A stretch of DNA of 8,459 bases, from NCBI GenBank assembly GCA_964578345.1, contig CAZOCP010000025.1:1-8459 (forward strand), read 5' to 3'. Position 1 is the first letter of the stretch, and every line of letters starts with the position of its first letter. Below are positions 1 through 4,690 of the stretch, in pieces. The notes below the pieces were generated by a model. That model ran no database searches and was not told the DNA's origin. It was given only the letters and a program-made list of their open reading frames with translations. The translations under genes were made by a program, and so were the position numbers. The stretch comes from VGKP01 sp964578345 (GTDB taxonomy: Archaea > Nanobdellota > Nanobdellia > Pacearchaeales > GW2011-AR1).

Positions 1-4
1 GAAC

Positions 5-36
5 AATGAGATAGGTTAACCTATCTCATTTTATTT
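5..36 (+). terminator. Perfect palindrome followed by T-rich run
   Basis: Bases 5-30 are a perfect 13+13 palindrome (half-site AATGAGATAGGTT) with no spacer, followed by TTTTATTT within 29-36. Read as RNA it makes a long stem with a small forced loop and a U-rich tail, which is how an intrinsic terminator of a gene entering from the left would look. A palindrome with no spacer could also be a binding site for a dimeric regulator upstream of the LamG gene. Nothing upstream is visible, so the choice is inference. Confidence 0.55.
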
Positions 37-67
37 GCTGTTTCGGAGATACTGACATTAGCGTAAC

Positions 68-77
68 ATATATAAAT
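68..77 (+). promoter_or_regulatory. Possible TATA box for the LamG gene
   Basis: ATATATAAAT is centred about 35 bp before the ATG at 108, which suits an archaeal TATA box with a very short leader. A bacterial-looking TATAAT lies at 94-99, but it is so close to the ATG that it would also give an almost leaderless message. No Shine-Dalgarno sequence precedes the ATG. Confidence 0.4.
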
Positions 78-107
78 GGGATTACTTGGTTGGTATAATT
101 GACAAAT

Positions 108-836
108 ATGAGATTAACACAAAAATTGAATAAGACGATAGCAATTGGTTCGTTGGTATTAGGTTTAGGAGTAGAGGCTAATGGGCAGGGAGTAGTTGCA
201 CATTGGGGATTTGACGAAGGGTCTGGTCAAACTGTCTATGATTCCACAGGTAATGGAAATAATGGAACTTTGGAAGGAGGAGTTTCATGGACAACTGGTA
301 TTTCTGGATATGGATTGAGATTTGATGGAATTGATGATCGTGTTAATGTTGCAAAAAAGCCTAGTGTTGATCTTACAGAACAAGTAGGCTTAGAAGCATG
401 GATAAGGAGAGACAGTCACCAAGATGGTACTATCTTTAGTCGCAATGGACCATTTTTTATTGCAGTAAAGAACGATAGACTCTATGGAGGAATACATACT
501 GACGGAGGAGCAGAGGGATGGACTCATATCCAAGGGATAAGTTCTTTGCAAGTAGGTCAATGGTATAAGGTAGGTCTGACTTACGATGGTTCTTTCATAC
601 GGGGATACGTAAATGATGTACAAGAAGGCATAGCTCCAAAAAATGGAATCATGGTAGTTCGCTCTCAGCAACCGTGGATAGGGTGGGGCGAACCTGGCCA
701 GAACTTCTACTTTAATGGAACAATAGATGAAGTAAAATTATATTCTACAGCTGTTCCAGAACCCTCAACATATGCATTTTTTGGGCTTGGCATCGGGGTC
801 CTTGCCTTAGTTGGATTGAAAAAAAGAAAGAGGTAA
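108..836 (+). CDS. Secreted LamG-domain protein with PEP-CTERM sorting signal
   Basis: 242-residue exported protein. Residues 1-24 look like a signal peptide: a basic start (MRLTQKLNK), a hydrophobic stretch, and a V-E-A site near 24. Residues about 29-213 form one LamG/concanavalin-type lectin domain, with the usual opening (VAHWGFDEGSG, YDSTGNGNNGTL), the central LRFDGIDDRV and the closing NGTIDEVKLYS. Such domains usually bind glycans or mediate adhesion. The C-terminus is a textbook PEP-CTERM tail: VPEPS at 216-220, a hydrophobic helix about 222-237, then KKRKR. In bacteria such tails are processed by exosortase during surface anchoring. I start at the ATG at 108; a TTG at 99 would add three residues but break the N-terminal charge pattern less naturally. 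Base composition is richer in GC than the enzymes at 1367-2308. PEP-CTERM is typical of bacteria, so transfer or a chimeric join are both possible. No exosortase gene is in the window. Confidence 0.88.
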   Translation: MRLTQKLNKTIAIGSLVLGLGVEANGQGVVAHWGFDEGSGQTVYDSTGNGNNGTLEGGVSWTTGISGYGLRFDGIDDRVNVAKKPSVDLTEQVGLEAWIRRDSHQDGTIFSRNGPFFIAVKNDRLYGGIHTDGGAEGWTHIQGISSLQVGQWYKVGLTYDGSFIRGYVNDVQEGIAPKNGIMVVRSQQPWIGWGEPGQNFYFNGTIDEVKLYSTAVPEPSTYAFFGLGIGVLALVGLKKRKR

Positions 837-863
837 ATATTAATGTCTTGTGTATGAGGGAAA

Positions 864-1264
864 TCAAAAAAACGATGCGCCACCACGGCTTAAACCTCGA
901 AGACTTTTGTTATGTTCGTTATTGCCAGTCACTTCAATAATCCATTGTTGATGAAGAAGGCTATTGTACTTATCAAACTCGTTTAAAGAATTATTTCCTT
1001 GAGTTATATGGGTAATTACAGACTTCTGTTGTTTAAGATTGTCCTGATATTCTAGAAGATTCATAGTTCCATCCATATTCGTCCTGTACCATAATAGCTG
1101 GTCGTTCAGAGGTTTAACCTTTTCATATGCTGTTTTCGCTGCTTCAAAGAGATTTTTCGCCTGCCGACGCACATCCTCTCTTTTAGCACTCTCGTCTATA
1201 TGAATAAGAGTGCTTTCACGTTCTACTAATTTTTTGAAACGCCAGATGTATTATTTTTACTCAT
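864..1264 (-). CDS. Unknown coiled-coil-like protein, apparently frameshifted
   Basis: I do not recognise this protein. The long minus-strand frame (from a stop at 1253 down to TGA at 864-866) has no ATG; its first conventional start is GTG at 1172, which would cut into a continuous charged helical sequence. An ATG at 1264-1262 opens a short frame (MSKNNTSGVSKN) that ends at tandem TAG TAG right after the run A-AAA-AAT (1235-1229). Sliding back one base there joins it to LVERESTLIHIDESAKRED and the rest, giving about 133 residues. The total span of 401 nt fits one re-read base. The product is hydrophilic and mostly helical in look, ending in SRGGASFF. An 8-bp stem (1214-1207 with 1192-1185) lies 14 nt after the run. 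This may be a programmed -1 shift, a decayed gene or a one-base sequencing error. It converges on the LamG gene, 27 bases apart. Confidence 0.45.
1185..1214 (-). other. Stem-loop inside the frameshifted gene
   Basis: AGCACTCT at 1185-1192 and AGAGTGCT at 1207-1214 are perfect reverse complements with a 14-base loop. On the minus strand the stem begins 14 nt after the A-AAA-AAT run. That is further than the usual 5-9 nt for a stimulator of -1 frameshifting, but on the correct side. Confidence 0.5.
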
Positions 1265-1330
1265 AATAAGCAAGAGAATAATAGGTTTTTAAATCTTTTT
1301 ATTTTAACTACTTAATAATTATACAACTAA

Positions 1331-1340
1331 TTTTTATAAT
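1331..1340 (+). promoter_or_regulatory. TATA box of the hydrolase-alkyltransferase pair
   Basis: TTTTTATAAT is centred about 31 bp before the ATG at 1367, in a very AT-rich spacer with no Shine-Dalgarno sequence. This fits an archaeal promoter giving a nearly leaderless transcript. Confidence 0.5.
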
Positions 1341-1366
1341 TCTAAAATATAGAATAAATTAAGAAT

Positions 1367-1942
1367 ATGAAAAAAACAGTCTTCATAATTCATGGCTGGG
1401 GAGGAGGCCCTAAAGAATTATTACATAAATTACTAAAGAAAAAATTGACTGAAAATAGATTCGAAGTTATTGCTCCTAAAATGCCAAATGCAGATGAACC
1501 AAAAATTAATGAATGGGTTAATTTTTTAAATGGGCAAGTAAAAAATCTGGATGAAAATACCTATTTTATAGGACATAGTATAGGATGTCAGACAATAATG
1601 AGATATCTAGAAACCTTGCCTGAAAAAACAAGAGTAGGAAAATGCATCTTTATCGCTGGATGGTTTAACCTAGATAATCTGGAAAGTGAGAAAGAAAAAA
1701 GAATTGCTAAGCCTTGGATAGATACGCCAATAAATTTCGATAAAATTAAAATAATTACAAAAGAAATTTTAGTTTGCATATCAAGCAATGAATTTTATGG
1801 GTGCGTAAAAGAAAATTCTAAAATATTTAAAGAAAAATTAGGAGCAAAAGTAATTATTGAAAAAAATATGGGGCATTTTACAGATGAAGAAGGAGAAGAA
1901 AAAATCTCAAGATTTGTGGGCAGATTAATTAAAGAAATCTGA
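1367..1942 (+). CDS. RBBP9/YdeN-like alpha/beta serine hydrolase
   Basis: 191-residue cytoplasmic hydrolase, about the normal length of the RBBP9/YdeN family. Recognisable parts in order: strand plus oxyanion region VFIIHGWGG (5-13), the nucleophile elbow GHSIGCQ with Ser71, and a C-terminal KNMGHF with His170 as catalytic base. In relatives the third triad member is an Asp in an S-x-D/N-D-P-Y segment. Here the matching stretch is SSNEFYG (139-145), so the acid is probably Glu142 or lies elsewhere. The real substrate of this family is mostly unknown; small esters or peptides are assumed. The start is the only ATG near the TATA box. The alkyltransferase gene follows after 33 nt on the same strand with no evident promoter between, so the two are probably co-transcribed, though I see no functional link. 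Confidence 0.85.
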   Translation: MKKTVFIIHGWGGGPKELLHKLLKKKLTENRFEVIAPKMPNADEPKINEWVNFLNGQVKNLDENTYFIGHSIGCQTIMRYLETLPEKTRVGKCIFIAGWFNLDNLESEKEKRIAKPWIDTPINFDKIKIITKEILVCISSNEFYGCVKENSKIFKEKLGAKVIIEKNMGHFTDEEGEEKISRFVGRLIKEI

Positions 1943-1975
1943 TGGAGGATATTTACTTCATTAGACTCAAATAAA

Positions 1976-2308
1976 ATGAAAAAAGCCTCATTTTCTCAAA
2001 AATGCTATTCTCTTTTGCGTAAGGTTCCAAGGGGCCGCGTTACAACATACAAAGAAATAGCCCATGCTCTAAATTGCAAAGCATATAGAGCAGTAGGAAA
2101 TTCAATGAATAAAAATCCTTATGCTCCTCATGTGCCTTGCCATAGAGTTGTAAATTCCGATGGTTTGGTAGGAGGTTTTGCTCTTGGAAAAAGAAAGAAA
2201 ATTAAAATATTAAAAAAAGAAGGCATCTATATAAAAAAAGGAAAAATCTTAAATTTCAATAAACATCTTTTCAGTTTCTCAAGGAAATTACTCAAAATAA
2301 TAATTTAA
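1976..2308 (+). CDS. ogt: Methylated-DNA--protein cysteine methyltransferase, single domain
   Basis: 110-residue DNA-repair protein that moves an alkyl group from O6-alkylguanine to its own cysteine. It consists only of the C-terminal DNA-binding and active-site domain of the family: RGRVTTYKEIA (19-29) with the tyrosine seen near the DNA, the arginine-finger segment YRAVGNSMNKNP (37-48, Arg38), and the acceptor motif PCHRVV with Cys55. GLVGGF (63-68) follows. The usual N-terminal domain is absent, as in alkyltransferase-like proteins, but those replace the cysteine (usually by Trp) and this one keeps it, so it is probably active. An in-frame stop at 1940-1942 and no ATG, GTG or TTG after it fix the start at 1976. 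A GGAGG at 1944-1948 is too distant to serve. The tail is lysine-rich, and its last 21 nt overlap the end of the convergent JAMM gene. Confidence 0.9.
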   Translation: MKKASFSQKCYSLLRKVPRGRVTTYKEIAHALNCKAYRAVGNSMNKNPYAPHVPCHRVVNSDGLVGGFALGKRKKIKILKKEGIYIKKGKILNFNKHLFSFSRKLLKIII

Positions 2309-2842
2309 ATCCTTCCTTCTGGCGGAGACTCGCGCCCGCCTTTTTCTTAAAGATTCATCAAGATAATACCCTCCAATCTCAACTCGATAAATCTTTTTAT
2401 CATCCAGAAAACATCCTCTTATAGTATGCGGAGTTACTCTAATAGAAGAAACTCTCTCTGTAGAATTCATAGCAATAACCAATTCAATAGCATTAACATA
2501 ATTATTAATGATAGATTCTTTATCAGTTATACTTAAATAGACTCTTCCAGCAGAATAAATAGAAGAACCATTCCTTTTTTCTCTAACTCTAAGATGAGAG
2601 TGATAATGCCCGACACCATTAAGAATCTCCTTTACTCTGCATTCTTCTTCAGCATTGCTGACTACTCTAGAAGGCGTGCGCCATGCAGATTGCACAGGAT
2701 GAGCGGCTTCTATTACATAATCAAGTGAAGATTTTTTATTTGCTATTTCTCCAACTAAAATTCCTCTTGTTTCTACTGAAAGTACACCATAAGCAGAAGC
2801 AATCAATTGCCCAAGAGCAATGCGCTTCAGTTTAATATTCAT
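2288..2842 (-). CDS. JAMM/MPN+ domain metalloprotease-like protein
   Basis: 184-residue protein of the JAB/Mov34 superfamily, whose zinc enzymes cut isopeptide or peptide bonds (for example ubiquitin-like modifiers). Glu24 in ETRGILVGE fits the catalytic glutamate. VGHYHSH (77-83) supplies the HxH pair (His81, His83). LSITDKE (103-109) fits the Ser-x-x-Asp end of the motif, with Ser104 and Asp107. The spacing between the second His and the Ser is about 20 residues, where the standard motif has 7, so there is an extra basic loop (RVREKRNG) at the active site. EAAHPVQSAWRTPSRV (45-60) resembles the usual strand before the motif. The C-terminus is Arg-rich (RKRRARVSARR). It is divergent from RNase HII and overlaps the alkyltransferase 3' end by 21 nt. 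No ubiquitin-like or E1-like gene is nearby, so the substrate is unknown. A chromosomal MPN- scaffold is less likely since all ligands are present. Confidence 0.8.
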   Translation of the reverse strand: MNIKLKRIALGQLIASAYGVLSVETRGILVGEIANKKSSLDYVIEAAHPVQSAWRTPSRVVSNAEEECRVKEILNGVGHYHSHLRVREKRNGSSIYSAGRVYLSITDKESIINNYVNAIELVIAMNSTERVSSIRVTPHTIRGCFLDDKKIYRVEIGGYYLDESLRKRRARVSARRKDLNYYFE

Positions 2843-2863
2843 ATATAATTCATAAAAAAGTCA

Positions 2864-2870
2864 TTTTTAT
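2864..2870 (-). promoter_or_regulatory. Possible TATA box for the JAMM gene
   Basis: ATAAAAA on the minus strand lies about 25 bp before the ATG at 2842, and no ribosome binding site is visible. The spacer is AT-rich throughout, so this is a weak call. Confidence 0.3.
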
Positions 2871-2915
2871 CTTTTATGATGCTCCACTAGACTATTTTTA
2901 AAGAAAGATAAAGCC

Positions 2916-2922
2916 TATAAAT
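2916..2922 (+). promoter_or_regulatory. TATA box for RNase HII
   Basis: TATAAAT is centred about 24 bp before the ATG at 2943. There is no Shine-Dalgarno sequence in between, which suggests a leaderless archaeal message. Confidence 0.5.
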
Positions 2923-2942
2923 CCTTTTATTCTTATTAAACC

Positions 2943-3617
2943 ATGTTAGTTTTAGGAATTGATGATGCGGGCAGGGGGCCATTAATCGGCCCTATGTTTC
3001 TAGCAGGAGTTCTTCTTAAGAAAAAAGATGAAGAATATCTGAAGCATGAAGGTGTTGCAGATTCAAAGATTCTTTCACATCCAAAACGCGTTCAGCTGTC
3101 AGGAGTAATTAAAGACATCGCTCTAAAATATAAAATTGTGAAGGCAGAACCCCTAGATATTGACCACGCAATTAAGACAAGAATTAATTTGAATACCCTT
3201 GAAGCAATTAAAGCCGCGGAAATTATAAATGAACTTTCAGTCGGCGTAAAAGAAAGAATAATAGTAATAGTAGATTGTCCATCTGTAAATATTAAAGCAT
3301 GGAAAGCAACCCTATTCCATTACTTAAGAAATTTTGAAAATATCGAGCTTCATTGTGAGCATAAAGCAGATGCAAATCATCCATCAGTTTCAGCAGCATC
3401 TATTATAGCTAAGGTAGCAAGAGAAGAGGCTGTAGAAAAAATTAAGGATAAATACGGAGATACCGGCTCTGGCTATCCTTCAGATCCAATAACAATATTA
3501 TTTCTTAAAAAATATGGGCAAAAGTACAAAAACGAGAACCTTTTTAGAAAAACCTGGAAGACATGGAAAAATCTCTATCCAGAAAAAGATCAGAAAACAT
3601 TGAACTATTTTCACTGA
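2943..3617 (+). CDS. rnhB: Ribonuclease HII
   Basis: 224-residue endonuclease that cuts RNA in RNA/DNA hybrids and removes single ribonucleotides from DNA; the length is normal for archaeal RNase HII. The N-terminus GIDDAGRGPLIGPM (5-18) is the signature strand. Asp7 is present, but the next residue is Asp8 where the family usually has Glu. The other metal ligands are Asp111 in IVDCPSVN and Asp143 in HKADANHPSVSAASIIAKV. DSKIL (40-44) and GSGYPSDP (175-182) are further family motifs. The ATG at 2943 sits directly at the signature and downstream of a TATA box. It is transcribed alone, divergent from the JAMM gene, with tRNA-Val downstream under its own promoter. A T5 stretch near 3645 could end the transcript. 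The family call is very secure; only the Glu-to-Asp change is odd. Confidence 0.96.
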   Translation: MLVLGIDDAGRGPLIGPMFLAGVLLKKKDEEYLKHEGVADSKILSHPKRVQLSGVIKDIALKYKIVKAEPLDIDHAIKTRINLNTLEAIKAAEIINELSVGVKERIIVIVDCPSVNIKAWKATLFHYLRNFENIELHCEHKADANHPSVSAASIIAKVAREEAVEKIKDKYGDTGSGYPSDPITILFLKKYGQKYKNENLFRKTWKTWKNLYPEKDQKTLNYFH

Positions 3618-3687
3618 TATGCAAGTTCCATTACATAATGTATTTTTAAAAGACTTGGCCTGTACATATCAAAAGTAAACTCAGAAG

Positions 3688-3696
3688 TTTTAAAAA
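3688..3696 (+). promoter_or_regulatory. TATA box of tRNA-Val
   Basis: TTTTAAAAA is centred 27 bp before the first base of the tRNA. A nearly identical element (CTTTAAAAAG) stands before the eL35 gene at 7054-7063, so this seems to be the strong promoter form of this genome. Confidence 0.65.
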
Positions 3697-3718
3697 GCTT
3701 TCAGAGGTATTAAATAAA

Positions 3719-3791
3719 GGTCCCGTGGTCTAGTGGTTACGACGTCTCGTTTACACCGAGAAGATCACCAGTTCGATTCTGGTCGGGACCA
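3719..3791 (+). tRNA. tRNA-Val (anticodon UAC)
   Basis: A complete 73-base cloverleaf. The acceptor stem GGTCCCG pairs with CGGGACC, with discriminator A at 3791. The D-arm has GTC/GAC with GG in the loop, the anticodon stem TCTCG/CGAGA encloses loop TTTACAC, and the T-arm ACCAG/CTGGT encloses TTCGATT. Loop positions 34-36 are TAC, which reads GUA and by wobble other valine codons. CCA is not encoded and there is no intron, as is common in archaea. Confidence 0.95.
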
Positions 3792-3797
3792 TTTTTT
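3792..3797 (+). terminator. Oligo-T terminator of tRNA-Val
   Basis: Six T residues follow immediately after the discriminator base. Archaeal RNA polymerase stops at such runs without a hairpin. Confidence 0.55.
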
Positions 3798-4073
3798 ATT
3801 CAGAGAAGAATATTCTATATCTTTGAAATTGTCAAGATATTCAGAAAGTTTAATTTAGCATTATTCTTATTAAGGTGGGCAAGATTATTCTTTCTCAATA
3901 AAAGAAACTACTTTAAAGCTAATGGATTTATTGCGAACCTTTTAAAATTTTCCTATCTTTCTATTTTGTATTAAAAGTTACATATTTTGTAATTAATAGT
4001 ACAAAATAGCTTATAAAATTATTCAAGCCAAGTTACTAATTAATATGGAAATTGCAGAAAGAAAGTGCAAGTT
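3798..4073. other. AT-rich spacer without a gene
   Basis: I see no credible coding frame or RNA gene between tRNA-Val and the convergent gene ending at 4074. The only structure is the inverted repeat at 3961-4009, listed separately. Confidence 0.6.
3961..4009. repeat. Nested inverted repeat
   Basis: CTATTTTGTA at 3961-3970 is the perfect reverse complement of TACAAAATAG at 4000-4009. Between them TTACA and TGTAA form a second small stem, and the core ATTTTGTA recurs on both arms. It lies just past the 3' end of the minus-strand gene at 4074-4595, so it could end that transcript, or it may be a chance product of AT-rich sequence. Confidence 0.45.
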
Positions 4074-4595
4074 CTAATAATTTCCCTCTTCAAGAAGAGC
4101 TTCTAAATATTTTTGCACTCTTTTTTGTTCTTCTTTAGAAACAGGTTCATAATCAAAAAAATATCGGAATCCTTTTTTGAGATCAGCATTTCTTGAGTAA
4201 TCAGGAGATGGTCTTTTTGGGGCATATATCGATCCTTTACTCTTTATCTTTCCAATACAAACATATGGGAAATTATCTGAATCATTTTTAGAATGTTCAA
4301 ATAAATACTCTCCATTGTCAATTCCATTGTCAATTCTTACTGCAATCTCTCCATGTATTGAGTTAATATGCTGAGGGGTTCTTGGCCCATATTTGCTTAT
4401 ATATCTCATTAAAGTTGGGGCTTTAGGGTGCCTTAAATTTGATAAGTGTGATACATAACTTGCAAATTTATCTCTTAAATATAAAAATGAAGCCATGAAA
4501 GGCAGAAAAGCCAGTAAGCTGATGCCCTTTACTCCTTCTTTAATTATATAAAGAGAGACTATCTTTTTACGACCCTTTCTAATATTTTTGTTCAT
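4074..4595 (-). CDS. Unknown protein with one N-terminal membrane segment
   Basis: 173 residues, not recognised. It has a strongly basic N-terminus (NKNIRKGRKK), then a single hydrophobic segment about 22-40 (KGISLLAFLPFMASFLYL) likely to be a membrane anchor, and a soluble remainder of about 130 residues with mixed charge ending in an acidic helix (VSKEEQKRVQKYLEALLEE). By the positive-inside rule the anchor may have its N-terminus in the cytoplasm, which would place the rest outside. IDNG occurs twice in tandem at 88-95, from an exact 12-bp duplication in the DNA. The gene stands alone between the empty spacer and the divergent nucleotidyltransferase gene. The only TATA-like sequence upstream is about 50 bp away (near 4644-4652, minus strand). 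The continuous frame and its promoter-sized upstream gap support it being real, but function cannot be stated. Confidence 0.65.
   Translation of the reverse strand: MNKNIRKGRKKIVSLYIIKEGVKGISLLAFLPFMASFLYLRDKFASYVSHLSNLRHPKAPTLMRYISKYGPRTPQHINSIHGEIAVRIDNGIDNGEYLFEHSKNDSDNFPYVCIGKIKSKGSIYAPKRPSPDYSRNADLKKGFRYFFDYEPVSKEEQKRVQKYLEALLEEGNY
4312..4335. repeat. Tandem 12-bp duplication inside a gene
   Basis: CCATTGTCAATT occurs twice head to tail (4312-4323, 4324-4335). It keeps the reading frame and encodes IDNG twice on the minus strand. The copies are identical, so the duplication is probably recent, by replication slippage. Confidence 0.85.
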
Positions 4596-4661
4596 GCAGT
4601 TTTATGATATTTTCCTGCGAAAATAGACTTCTCCTTTCATTCTTTTATAAATTCACATAGA

Positions 4662-4670
4662 TTTAAATAG
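4662..4670 (+). promoter_or_regulatory. TATA box of the nucleotidyltransferase gene
   Basis: TTTAAATAG is centred 25 bp before the ATG at 4691, with a T-rich stretch and no Shine-Dalgarno sequence in between, again predicting a leaderless transcript. Confidence 0.55.
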
Positions 4671-4690
4671 CATTCGAATTTACTTTTTTT

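Noticed and set aside
390..671. Minus-strand frame inside the LamG gene
   Set aside because: It is the shadow of a well-supported domain protein and its composition is not protein-like.
1976..2308. Alkyltransferase-like (ATL) protein
   Set aside because: ATL proteins lack the acceptor cysteine; PCHRVV is intact here.
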